In this document: positions 56,001 through 61,486 of the stretch, one piece after another
Numbering within the stretch: position 1 is the stretch's first letter
Layout of the letters: the number at the start of each line of letters is the position of its first letter
NCBI RefSeq assembly: GCF_021462225.1
Contig: NC_061806.1
Location: forward strand, 28,416,144-28,480,143
DNA from: Girardinichthys multiradiatus
Taxonomy: Eukaryota > Chordata > Actinopteri > Cyprinodontiformes > Goodeidae
Direction of reading: 5' to 3'
DNA: 64,000 nt
Translations under genes and position numbers: made by a program
Notes under the pieces: generated by a model
Told to the model about the DNA's origin: nothing
Database searches by the model: none
The model's input: only the letters and a program-made list of their open reading frames with translations

Positions 56001-58409
56001 TTAATCCATACAGGCATGCATGCATGGACACGTACTCATGTACCTACATGCAGGCATATCCATTTACGCCTGTTTACGTTTTATTTATTTTATCTCAGTT
56101 TTATGCAGTAAAGAGATCCAGTTTGCTAGATCTGATCCTTAGAGTTGTCTTAACTTTAGGACGGATTTAAGTTTAAACTTTAATTCATCTCCTTCTGCCC
56201 TTGCTGCAGCTGTCTACCAATATGTGTCTGCATGTCATGGGTAGTGTGGAGCCAGCAGCTAAGGTGGTTCTGTGGAACGAGTCCCACCAGTCGATCCAAA
56301 CCTGGTCGGTGAAGATGAAAGGCCTCATCAGCAGCCTGACGTTTCCTGGAATGGTGCTGGATGTTAAAGGTGAGACGGGAAGAGTCGGGAATCAGACAGA
56401 TCTATGGATCCGATATGATGAGACAACCTTTCTTTATTATTGTTCATTATATATTTGACCAATAATAATTTAGGTTATTTATTGTACTTTCTTACAGAAG
56501 TCTGTCCCTCTGCACTTATCTTTGAGTCTGTCTGTGTCAGCGTGGATTTCCTCAATTAATAATCACTATAATATGATGATCGAAACAGTCAGAGCTAAAC
56601 AAAACTGTCCGTGAAACAGGATTTTTTTTCCTTTGCTTTTGAATGATTAATTATTGTTAACGAGAGAGTTAACAATGGCACCAATCTCTGTCAGAGAGGA
56701 GCACACATCTCCTAGGCTCTAAGAACAAACTTCCCTGCAGCTTCTGCTTAAGTCAGAGTAGAAATTTAAACATAATAAACAAAATAATGAATAACCTTCA
56801 GGTACCGACTCATGCTCTAAGAGTCTGAGACCCTTTCAGATCTTTCTCTGATCCCTGTTTGGGAAAGTCTCCTCATCTTTTTATATTATCTATGTAGATC
56901 TTGAAGGATGGGGAAGAGGTGCCGGGTCCATCCGGTAATCCATGGTCTTCAACCTCAGTCCCACCTTAGGTGGCAGAAGCTTCAGTCTCTCTCATCCAGA
57001 GGTGACACACAAGCAAGCTTGCTCTAGTATCAATCCACCATCTCCTTCTCAAGGCTGTGGACGGGCTGGCAGAATGTTGCTTCAGTAGGTTCGCTCCACA
57101 CATGGCCAGCCACAGTGTTGTCTCTCTTCGTAGCAGCCCTGCGGCTGTGAGCCGGGCTTGGGCTGATGCAGCTATCGGTTTTCAGAGGGATGTTTAGACG
57201 AAATCCAGAAGAGAAACCCGTCTATTCTCCAGGATGGTAGGAATACAGCAGACAGAACTGATGAGCACCAACAACATTTTCTCCTCTCAGTCTTGAGGAA
57301 CCAGTAGTCAGACAGCCCCTCTGATGACTAAACCTCTGCCTCACTGAAGTCCATATCGGGTCGACAAGAGCAGCTAATCATCAGCACGCACATGCTGTAC
57401 CGGATGGTAACATAATTACATCTCGTCTAACCTTACCAACACTTTTATATATAAAAATGATCAGAACAGCTAAAATATTCTACCAAAAATATTTAAAATA
57501 ATATTTTAGTTCAAAATCACTTTATCCAATAAAGCATCATCATAATTTACGGTTTAACTAAAGTTTTAACTTTCAAAAAGTAGTGATTCCACTCTCTAAA
57601 AGTGTTGAATAATCCGTCTCGCCATGGTCCATGTCCGAGTCTGTTGAGAAATCCAAGTTATTCCTGCCTCAAAAAACCAGCATACTGAAGGAATGAAATG
57701 GCATTGACATGAAAGGGGAGTTATGTCGCATGTTGGGGTCCCTCGAAGCCACATCATGGCTGAATATATATGCATCAAATCACAAATAGCAATGCCATTA
57801 AATACATCATTTACAAAATATTAACATTAACTTAAATCCCAACATTTCAGCACTAACTCTTTGAAACGAGGTGAAAAATATAAGTTATTAAATATTTGAG
57901 ATGGGTGGCTGTGATCCTCAGGTGGTCCCACAGCAGTGTCATTAGGGCCTAAATGTCTGAAGATCAGAGACTTTCAGAGAATCTTCAGTTTGACAGTTAA
58001 AGGATCATTGAGCTGACTAAAAACAATGTTTTTTTATACATTGTGGACAACTGGAAAACCTTAGCTGCTCCATGTTTTTCTGGATTGTGCTACAGCCTGA
58101 AAAGACCTGCAGGTTTGGATGGAAATGATCAGACAAAAGGAAGTTAATGTGATGAAATGTTTTTGCTTCGTGCTGCCTGACATGAAATTATAAGAGTTCC
58201 TGCTGTTTTTATTGAGATGTTTCCATCCTGTTCCAGGTTGTTCTTCTGTAAGCTTGTAGATGTTCTACTGTAATATGTTCCACCTCCTCTTTAGCACACT
58301 GTCATCCTTGTTTTCTTCAGGTGGCCAAAACTACGATAAGGAACATTTGGTGGTGATGCCGGAGAACGATGAGAGTCCAAGTCAGCAGTGGGAGATCCAG
58401 CTGCTGTAG
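19908..58409 (+). CDS. CRYBG1/AIM1-family beta/gamma-crystallin domain protein, 24 coding exons
   Basis: Joined exons give 6,645 nt (2,214 codons plus TAG) with every junction in phase and every intron GT...AG. Residues 1-140 are basic; about 141-1,490 are Ser/Pro/Glu-rich and look disordered, with a 9-residue repeat. Six beta/gamma-crystallin domains span about 1,508-2,081, and a ricin-B-type beta-trefoil with Q-x-W motifs covers 2,082-2,214. Domain order matches vertebrate AIM1/CRYBG1, CRYBG2 and CRYBG3, non-lens relatives of lens crystallins linked in the literature to cytoskeleton and tumour suppression. I cannot say which paralogue this is. Its function here is not visible from sequence: it has no signal peptide or membrane segment, so it should be intracellular. 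The start is the first ATG after the CAG-rich leader. Intron 1 is 6.8 kb. An alternative start within exon 4 or later is possible, as short isoforms are common in this family. Confidence 0.9.
21390..21660 (-). mobile_element. Possible Tc1-type scrap in intron 1
   Basis: The minus strand reads ...[12 protein letters not shown], resembling the G-G-S-V-M-V-W block of Tc1 transposases. Nothing else is intact. Confidence 0.35.
23613..23710. repeat. 22-bp tandem repeat, 4.5 units
   Basis: Units of TGCAGGACTGAAAGGCTGTT plus GC start at 23,613, 23,635, 23,657, 23,679 and 23,701 (last partial). They are nearly identical, one carrying GA for GC, so the array is young. Confidence 0.95.
26106..26335. 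repeat. GT-rich low-complexity tract
   Basis: Interrupted TG/GTGC runs on the plus strand over about 230 bp, giving spurious Cys/Val-rich ORFs. Confidence 0.85.
26887..26986 (+). CDS. Crystallin-family gene, coding exon 2
   Basis: 100 nt, residues 55-88 ([13 protein letters not shown]...FAKESRAK). Acceptor CCCTCAG, donor CAAAG|GTCAGT; it restores the phase left by exon 1. Confidence 0.8.
26987..29547 (+). other. Intron 2 of the crystallin-family gene
   Basis: 2.6 kb. Holds a 226-bp palindromic hAT-type MITE (27,799-28,024) and a short (CATC)n near 29,494. Otherwise nothing recognisable. Confidence 0.7.
27799..28024. mobile_element. Palindromic hAT-type MITE
   Basis: Opens CAGGGTCGAAAAGCTCCAGTCC and closes with its imperfect inverse ending TTCACCCCTG. 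The inner arms CAACACACCTGAAT and TTAGGTGTGTTG also pair. Flanks CTTTGGAA (27,791-27,798) and CTTTGGAT (28,025-28,032) make an 8-bp target duplication with one mismatch, as hAT transposases leave. No coding capacity. Confidence 0.8.
29548..29703 (+). CDS. Crystallin-family gene, coding exon 3
   Basis: 156 nt, residues 89-140 ([20 protein letters not shown]...NMQEE). Basic and with alternating aromatic residues. Acceptor TTTCTTTCAG, donor GAGGAG|GTAACA; it ends in phase 0. Confidence 0.8.
29731..30200. other. GC-rich segment of unknown kind, possibly a dispersed repeat
   Basis: Base composition and texture differ sharply from the flanking intron. The minus strand is open for 157 codons (29,774-30,247) but the predicted product is Gly/Leu/Ala-rich without a motif. 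It may be a piece of a mobile element. I cannot identify it. Confidence 0.35.
30430..31110 (+). mobile_element. Tc1-type transposon relic (family A), plus orientation
   Basis: After a terminal region shared with 11,160-11,470 comes an ATG (30,663) opening [16 protein letters not shown] then a stop. Further on is [38 protein letters not shown], the conserved middle of Tc1 transposases. Stops and indels separate the pieces. Confidence 0.7.
31538..33765 (+). CDS. Crystallin-family gene, coding exon 4 (large disordered exon)
   Basis: 2,228 nt, residues 141-883, open throughout. Ser/Pro/Thr/Glu-rich, with few hydrophobic blocks; the clearest is [20 protein letters not shown] near 32,391-32,450. 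The C-terminal third is acidic. A giant exon coding for a disordered N-terminal half is usual for this family. Acceptor TTCTCACAG; donor CACGG|GTGAGT leaves two bases. Confidence 0.85.
34441..34636 (-). mobile_element. tRNA-derived SINE, minus strand
   Basis: The minus strand reads a tRNA-like head (GGCATAGCGACGGCCCACC), a B-box-like segment around GGGTCCGGACCC, the body CATGTCTTCCCCCTCTCTC, and a 3' end AATAAAGGCCACTAGTGCCAC with an A run. It matches in layout a common fish SINE with the CACTAGTGCC-type end. It is not the family at 4,482 and 8,297. Confidence 0.7.
34790..35260. mobile_element. Unclassified repeat-like stretch, possible DNA-transposon relic
   Basis: Wording such as GCATCAGTGCTGCATCACAGAAGATGAAATTATCC and CCATACCATGATACAACC recalls non-coding relics common in fish, but I cannot place the family. 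No terminal repeats found by eye. Confidence 0.3.
35814..35840. repeat. (GT)n microsatellite
   Basis: GTGTATGTGTGTGT...GTGTAG run of about 27 bp in intron 4. Confidence 0.9.
37490..37810 (-). mobile_element. Tc1-type relic (family C), uninterrupted copy
   Basis: Shares ordered blocks with 62,170-63,090: AACTGAGACTTGCAGAGTCT, GGAGCTCTTG, TTTTCCATTTGGGAATAATCTTTCT, CTGTAGAATGATAGACTT and GGTCACTGCTGATGTCTTTTCACCTTG. Here the last block is continuous; in the other copy it is split by an insertion. The direction is inferred from similarity to minus-strand transposase relics. Confidence 0.5.
39111..40035 (+). CDS. Crystallin-family gene, coding exon 5
   Basis: 925 nt, residues 883-1,191. Acceptor GTTCCTTCAG; donor AGTCAG|GTACCC, phase 0. 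Ser/Glu/Pro-rich with two related short motifs (PCFHKVSLV and NCFHGVTQY), a likely structured patch [15 protein letters not shown], and [16 protein letters not shown]. The open frame extends upstream of the acceptor by chance. Confidence 0.85.
40036..40793 (+). other. Intron 5 of the crystallin-family gene
   Basis: 758 bp, nearly half of it a tRNA-derived SINE. Confidence 0.75.
40300..40595 (+). mobile_element. tRNA-derived SINE in intron 5
   Basis: A-box-like GGTAGGGGTTCGTCC, tRNA-like CTGTAACCGGTAGGTTGCC and B-box-like TTTCGAACCCCC. The body includes GTGTCCTTGGACAAGACACTTCACCCGCC and the 3' end reads ACACTATACCAGTGCCGACCATTTACCATTT. This end is typical of an abundant fish SINE. Third SINE family in the window. 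Confidence 0.8.
40794..41693 (+). CDS. Crystallin-family gene, coding exon 6 with 9-residue repeats
   Basis: 900 nt, residues 1,192-1,491. Acceptor TATTCCTCAG; donor GCCTAT|GTGAGT, phase 0. The first half is Ser/Asn/Gly-rich; 41,295-41,618 is a 12-unit repeat of the type [10 protein letters not shown]. The exon ends with [18 protein letters not shown] just before the crystallin part. Confidence 0.85.
41295..41618 (+). repeat. 27-bp coding minisatellite, 12 units
   Basis: Twelve in-frame 27-bp units encoding P-Q/R-F-S/C-S-L-Q-G-S/G (last unit diverged to PQFSSLPTA). Units 1-4 and 9 end in Ser, units 5-8, 10 and 11 in Gly, units 3 and 4 carry Arg, and unit 9 has Cys. Near-identity of units implies recent turnover and likely length variation. 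The array has no stop in several frames, so long antisense ORFs here are artefacts. Confidence 0.95.
41694..44424 (+). other. Intron 6 of the crystallin-family gene
   Basis: 2.7 kb with a (GT)n run at about 41,727-41,742 and a C8 run. I see nothing else recognisable. Confidence 0.65.
44425..44472 (+). CDS. Crystallin-family gene, coding exon 7 (16 codons)
   Basis: Residues 1,492-1,507, [16 protein letters not shown], the linker just before crystallin domain 1. Acceptor GTGTCTGCAG; donor GGAAAG|GTGAGT. Phase 0 at both ends, so skipping it would keep frame. The LNPRPGK ending resembles the same position in AIM1 proteins. Confidence 0.8.
45045..45275 (-). mobile_element. Tc1-type transposon fragment (family A), minus orientation
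   Basis: Its reverse complement contains CAGGCTCAGATATATTCATAC, TGAAGGTTCTG, and ATGAGAAAGTCCAAAGAACTCAGTAAAGATCTA, the transposase start ([11 protein letters not shown]). It matches 11,160 and 30,430. Confidence 0.65.
45413..46012 (+). repeat. Duplicated block, copy 1 (intron 7)
   Basis: Collinear with 47,901-48,560 over about 600-650 bp: GCAGATCAGTTGATTCTTCTCCATCTGTCAG, CAGATGTGAACCTCTGGATGGTTT, GTTGCTCTTCTTCAGAAGAACTGGTT, GAGCATGTAGCTGC and CATGACCCGTCCA. Small indels and scattered substitutions. Confidence 0.9.
46270..47393 (+). mobile_element. Tc1-type transposon relic (family B)
   Basis: Terminal regions at about 46,273-46,375 and 47,235-47,393 are roughly inverted; the right end closes GTGTAAATACTTTTTCACAGCACTG. 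Between them are transposase remnants: [27 protein letters not shown] text at 46,555-46,620, a block around CATGGTCTGGGCTGC (46,899) and CAGCAGGACAATGATCC (47,041). No intact frame. Confidence 0.75.
47646..47764 (+). CDS. Crystallin-family gene, exon 8: domain 1, first motif
   Basis: 119 nt, residues 1,508-1,547 ([19 protein letters not shown]...RVVRGG). The F-x-R-P-G-x-x-G pattern is a crystallin motif. Acceptor CTCTGAATAG; donor GGAGG|GTGAGC, phase 2. Confidence 0.85.
47901..48560 (+). repeat. Duplicated block, copy 2 (intron 8)
   Basis: Direct repeat of 45,413-46,012, offset about 2.49 kb, carrying an extra A/T-rich piece near 48,086-48,165. Exon 8 and a Tc1-type relic lie between the two copies. 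Confidence 0.9.
48780..49150 (+). mobile_element. L2/Maui-like LINE fragment
   Basis: Plus frame reads [18 protein letters not shown], then [15 protein letters not shown], the RT motif B of L2-type elements. It then decays through frame changes (FENMAS, then [12 protein letters not shown]). It is 5' truncated and dead. Confidence 0.75.
50041..50251 (+). CDS. Crystallin-family gene, exon 9: domain 1, second motif
   Basis: 211 nt, residues 1,547-1,617. Begins with the Trp of [11 protein letters not shown] and contains a charged insertion ([20 protein letters not shown]) inside the second motif before [11 protein letters not shown]. Ends in phase 0. Confidence 0.85.
50252..51210 (+). other. Intron 9 of the crystallin-family gene
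   Basis: 959 bp with a C12 run near 50,327. No gene or element recognised. Confidence 0.6.
51211..51350 (+). CDS. Crystallin-family gene, exon 10: domain 2, first motif
   Basis: 140 nt, residues 1,618-1,664 ([20 protein letters not shown]...IIVNAG). Acceptor TTCCTCAG; donor GGGCT|GTGAGT, phase 2. Confidence 0.85.
51439..51565 (+). CDS. Crystallin-family gene, exon 11: domain 2, second motif
   Basis: 127 nt, residues 1,664-1,706 ([21 protein letters not shown]...HPLKM). Intron 10 is only 88 bp. Ends in phase 0. Confidence 0.85.
51655..51690 (+). CDS. Crystallin-family gene, exon 12 (12-codon linker)
   Basis: Residues 1,707-1,718, [12 protein letters not shown], between domains 2 and 3. Phase 0 both ends. 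Acceptor GTGACAG, donor CCGAAG|GTGAGA. Confidence 0.75.
51772..51911 (+). CDS. Crystallin-family gene, exon 13: domain 3, first motif
   Basis: 140 nt, residues 1,719-1,765 ([16 protein letters not shown]...KVLGGI). Y-E-K-P-Y-F-T-G is a classic beta/gamma motif. Phase 2 donor. Confidence 0.9.
51990..52116 (+). CDS. Crystallin-family gene, exon 14: domain 3, second motif
   Basis: 127 nt, residues 1,765-1,807 ([21 protein letters not shown]...IICA), very close to the corresponding AIM1 motif. Phase 0 end. Confidence 0.9.
52456..52610 (+). CDS. Crystallin-family gene, exon 15: domain 4, first motif
   Basis: 155 nt, residues 1,808-1,859 ([19 protein letters not shown]...YVLSGL). More acidic than its siblings and with a weakened aromatic pattern. 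Phase 2 donor. Confidence 0.85.
52689..52815 (+). CDS. Crystallin-family gene, exon 16: domain 4, second motif
   Basis: 127 nt, residues 1,859-1,901 ([21 protein letters not shown]...VQPILP). Phase 0 end. Confidence 0.9.
52894..52926 (+). CDS. Crystallin-family gene, exon 17 (11-codon linker)
   Basis: Residues 1,902-1,912, [11 protein letters not shown], between domains 4 and 5. Phase 0 at both ends. Acceptor GTGTTTCAG, donor GACAAG|GTGAGT. Confidence 0.75.
53375..53640 (+). mobile_element. Tc1-type relic (family D) in intron 17
   Basis: Fragments of a Tc1 transposase gene in plus orientation: GACAATGTCCTTTGGACAGATGAGAC, then AGAAGTGGTGGTCTTCAAGGACAGCACCAGGTTTGG, then TTTAAAGCATGGTGGTGGAGGGCTGGTGATGTGGGC. 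This corresponds to the W-T-D-E-T...H-G-G-G-x-V-M-V-W part. Between the first two blocks sits foreign sequence matching exon 23. Confidence 0.7.
53421..53483 (+). repeat. Partial copy of exon 23 and its splice donor
   Basis: ATGAAAGGCCTCATCA at 53,423 matches 56,315 exactly, and GATGTTAAAGGTGAGAC ending at 53,483 matches 56,360-56,376 exactly. The spacing agrees within 1 nt and the middle 20 nt are diverged. The copied piece includes the GT donor of intron 23. Confidence 0.85.
54020..54132 (+). CDS. Crystallin-family gene, exon 18: domain 5, first motif
   Basis: 113 nt, residues 1,913-1,950 ([16 protein letters not shown]...QVVRGS). Y-S-E-P-D-F-Q-G motif. Phase 2 donor. Confidence 0.9.
54133..54700 (+). 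other. Intron 18 of the crystallin-family gene
   Basis: 568 bp, AT-rich, nothing recognisable. Confidence 0.6.
54701..54830 (+). CDS. Crystallin-family gene, exon 19: domain 5, second motif
   Basis: 130 nt, residues 1,950-1,993 ([16 protein letters not shown]...IKLVPM). Phase 0 end. Confidence 0.9.
54903..55042 (+). CDS. Crystallin-family gene, exon 20: domain 6, first motif
   Basis: 140 nt, residues 1,994-2,040 ([20 protein letters not shown]...SVRVNSG). Intron 19 is 72 bp. Phase 2 donor. Confidence 0.9.
55117..55240 (+). CDS. Crystallin-family gene, exon 21: domain 6, second motif
   Basis: 124 nt, residues 2,040-2,081 ([18 protein letters not shown]...GSMYPIRQ). Phase 0 end; donor CAG|GTTTGT. 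Confidence 0.9.
55241..55611 (+). other. Intron 21 of the crystallin-family gene
   Basis: 371 bp, no element recognised. Confidence 0.6.
55612..55764 (+). CDS. Crystallin-family gene, exon 22: start of ricin-B-type domain
   Basis: 153 nt, residues 2,082-2,132 ([18 protein letters not shown]...[15 protein letters not shown]). The first trefoil lobe, with D-I-W in place of the usual Q-x-W. Phase 0 at both ends. Confidence 0.9.
55765..56209 (+). other. Intron 22 of the crystallin-family gene
   Basis: 445 bp, no element recognised. Confidence 0.6.
56210..56369 (+). CDS. Crystallin-family gene, exon 23: ricin-B-type domain, middle
   Basis: 160 nt, residues 2,133-2,186 ([20 protein letters not shown]...MVLDVK). 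Carries Q-T-W of the second lobe. Donor TTAAAG|GTGAGA in phase 1. Part of it is copied at 53,423-53,483. Confidence 0.9.
56370..58320 (+). other. Intron 23 of the crystallin-family gene
   Basis: 1.95 kb. A somewhat GC-richer stretch at 56,900-57,410 of unknown nature; otherwise AT-rich with no gene seen. Confidence 0.6.
58321..58409 (+). CDS. Crystallin-family gene, exon 24 (last), stop TAG
   Basis: 89 nt, residues 2,186-2,214 ([20 protein letters not shown]...WEIQLL) and TAG 58,407-58,409. The Q-Q-W near the end is the third trefoil lobe. The preceding acceptor is TTTTCTTCAG. Confidence 0.9.
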
Positions 58410-58986
58410 CCCTCAGTGGGAATGTAAACCTCCTGGTGCTGGATTCTTGATCTGCATGTTCTCCTGAACACACAGAGACCTTTAACAAGAAGACAGTGGA
58501 ACTGCATCTGAACACACTGAGACAGTTTAACCAACATGTAGATAGTGGAGCTGTGTGACACAGCAGGATGTCCTGGAGATATGCTCCTTTTATTAAATAT
58601 TGGTGTCAGATTGGAACCAGGTTGTCCTGGCTGCGTCCTCCCTGCAGGACACATTAGTCGAGTGTTTGGAGGATCTGCCGACCTGCAGGTGCTGTTCTGC
58701 AGTTCTGGAAACCAACTTCTGCTTCTCCATGAAGCTCCTGTAAATATTCTGCCTGTGTCAAACAGTTTATTCTGCCACTGGATGAGGCAGACAGCATGTG
58801 TACATGTGTGTGTGGATGCTGCTGTGTATCCTGTGGGAACGTAACTGCACTCGGGTTCTTCTTGTTGGACCCCTTTTTATGGCTTCTTAGTGTTACATGA
58901 ACCTGCTTCAGCTCTATGTTAATATTTGAGATGAAATATATTCTGTTAGATGATGTTGAATGCAAGGGAAGGGTTTTAAAATGTTC

Positions 58987-58999
58987 AATAAAAAATAAA
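58987..58999 (+). terminator. Overlapping poly(A) signals of the crystallin-family gene
   Basis: AATAAA at 58,987-58,992 and again at 58,994-58,999, about 580 bp after the stop codon, giving a 3' UTR of about 600 nt. Cleavage would fall near 59,010-59,030. Confidence 0.7.
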
Positions 59000-59030
59000 G
59001 GGAATGTTTTGTTTTGTTAGCTGGATCTGA

Positions 59031-59739
59031 AAAAGAGATCATCTCTTTGTAAAGTTCATAATTACATTTAAAATCTTATATAAAGCCTTTTATCATCAGA
59101 CTCCATCCTGCATTAATAATCTTAGTCCTTATCCCCAGTCCAGAAGTCTATGCTCCCATAGAAAAAAACACAATCTACAAGTGACTTAGAAACCGAGCCG
59201 GAGGTGGGACAACATAGTAAGGGTCCAGTTCTGTGTCCAAAGCAAGTTCAACATACCCCGGACGAGCCCCCATTTCATAAACAACATGCAGACTGGTTAC
59301 TTTACTGAGAGTATATAGGTTTAATTAAACATTACCTGCAGAGCTCAACATACCAGCCTGGATTATTTCTGAGCCTTTAAAGGTGCAGCTGATTCCCACA
59401 GTCAGACTGATGCAGACTGTTGCCTGAAGAGGGCGTAACAACCTGTGGATCCCTGGATCTTCAAGTTATCCTGCTCTTCTGCTACAGAAACCAGTTCAGA
59501 TATGTGATTCTGGAACCTTCTCCATTTTAAAGATGAACCTATACGTTGTGTTGAAATTATCTTCTACTGCTAATAATTCATCTTAGCCTTTTATAAACAT
59601 TGTTTTAGTTGTTCTTGATTAACTTCATATTGTATGTTCTTAGGTTTTGTTTCTGTGCAGCATTTTGTGATATTTACCAGGCTTCAGGAGTCTTAGGTAG
59701 CCCTACATAAAAACAGCCTGTACTTTCTAAAACTTAAAG
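59031..59739. other. Intergenic, no gene seen
   Basis: No coding signal or recognised element between the poly(A) site and the short-period array. Confidence 0.5.
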
Positions 59740-60620
59740 GTTACCTCTTAGAACTTACCGATCACCATCAGAAATTTTCCTGAATAACGCCCAATCTTTC
59801 CTGGAACTTGCTGGTAAGCACCAGGAACGTTCCTAGTTACAAGTTACAAGTCACCATTTCAGTCCCTAAAAGTAGCTAGTAAGCTCCAGTGAAAAAAACC
59901 TTTAAGTTCATACTGCCATCAGCTGTAACCAACTGTATTAGTACTCAGTACATTCTGTCCAAGGAATCTGTAGTTTCTGGAAAGGTAAACATACATTTTC
60001 AAGGACGGTTAGTTTAGTGTTCCAGGCAAGTAGCCAGTAAGTTCTGGGAAAGGACCACGAGTTACAGAAACAGTACATCTAAGTTTAGGGGAACATGTGA
60101 GCAGAACATAGCCTCCTTATTCCAGAAAGATGACCTGTAAGTTGTGAGAAAGTAATCTTGAAATTAAAGAAACCCGAAGTTATCGGGAAATAACCAGCAT
60201 TTTCCTGTAAATTCCAGAAGTGTCCAAAGTACCCTGCAAGTTTTGGGGAGCACTATTTAATGTATAATAAGGAAAGTAACTTGTAAGTATAAGAGGAGTA
60301 ATCTGGAAACAAGTCTGCAGTTTTTACTAAGGTAACCTATAAGATTTGGGAATCAGTTCGCAAAATTAACCTATAAGTCCAAGGAGAGAAGCCTGTAACT
60401 TCTAGAAAAGTTATGTATTCTCTGCAAATCTAACCTGCTGTAACTAGTTGTAGAAAGTAACCTGAAATGTTTAGTCATCTGTAAGTTCCAGAAAGCACAT
60501 TACGTTCAAGAAAAGTAACCTCCAAGCCATATGAAAGTACTAAGTATGTTCATGAGAGGTAACCTGTGAGACAGTAAGTTCCAGGACGTCTGAGGAAAGA
60601 ACCCTGTAAGTTCTGGGAGA
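59740..60620. repeat. Degenerate short-period array (about 22 nt) rich in GTAAGT
   Basis: Variants of AAGTAACCTGTAAGTTCCAGG recur in one orientation over about 880 bp (for example around 60,020, 60,130, 60,275, 60,480, 60,570 and 60,605). GTAAGT occurs at least six times. Units are diverged and partly lost, so the count is uncertain; about 40 would fit the length. Confidence 0.7.
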
Positions 60621-61200
60621 CTATTGCATCAGTTTTTGATGGTTCCATGCAACTCATTGAACACATGGGTCCGTGAAGGAGGATACGGCAGCTCAGCTGT
60701 GTTTGCAGCAACAACACAGGAATCATGTTTCGCTGCAGGTCAACGCTTAAACCAACCAGAGTTGCAGCGGTAACACCTGTAAGGTGTTATAAAGTCGTTT
60801 GGATCAGACCAGGTCCTATGGTGGCTGTAAATCCTCTCCTGAAATCCTGTTTTCACTCTGAACCTCTGAGTTGCTCTTCACCTGCTCTGATATGATCAGC
60901 TTGCACGTAGATGGCTTCTCATCACCTTTTTGCTGTTATCCAAGTTAATCTGGAGCTAACGGAGCATCACCTTTTGTCTGAGCTCCAATCAGGTCAGCGT
61001 CATGCTGCACAGAAACGGCCCGAACAAACCTGCCTGTCAGGATTCCTGTTTATCCTGGAACATATCGTTTTCCAGGTGGGTTGTAGGAGGCCTTACATGG
61101 ACCAATGCGCGGACAAAGCTTAGAAAATGCAGAGCTCTGATTGGCCAGGAGTTGGACTGGCAGCAGGTGGGTGTACCTGCAGCAGGTTTGCCTCTGTGAT
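60621..61200. other. Intergenic; probable promoter region of the annexin gene
   Basis: No TATA box or other site I can defend. Contains an ORF at 60,911-61,123 without motifs. Confidence 0.4.
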
Positions 61201-61246
61201 CCAGGACTGACTGACTGAGGAGGGCAGAAAGAGACACAGACTCCAG
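61201..61246 (+). other. Possible 5' non-coding exon of the annexin gene (3' end)
   Basis: Purine-rich ...GACACAGACTCCAG followed by a good donor GTAAGG at 61,247. The 5' limit is unknown. Annexin genes usually have a non-coding first exon. Confidence 0.4.
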
Positions 61247-61459
61247 GTAAGGGGAATGATTTTGTCTGTGAGAAAGATGCTGGAATATCATCTGTAGCTT
61301 TCAGTCAGGGTAAACCTTGAGGGTCTGTGGAGTGTTTCTTCTCCCCAACTGGTGGAAGTGTGGTTTTACATAAAGAGAATAAAACGTTTCAGGGTTTTGG
61401 GTCTTTGTTGCTGATTGTGCTGATTCTGTGTCAAAGTTGCTCTTCTGTAACCTGGAGCC

Positions 61460-61486
61460 ATGGAACCTGACTTCTTCCCCTCTTCT
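61460..61486 (+). CDS. Annexin coding exon with start codon
   Basis: ATG in context GAGCCATGG, nine codons (MEPDFFPSS), donor TCT|GTGAGT, phase 0. The acceptor for this exon is not clear. Confidence 0.65.

Noticed and set aside
56900..57410. Retroelement in intron 23
   Set aside because: The stretch is slightly GC-richer and repeat-like in feel, but I could not find any RT, gag or terminal-repeat signature.
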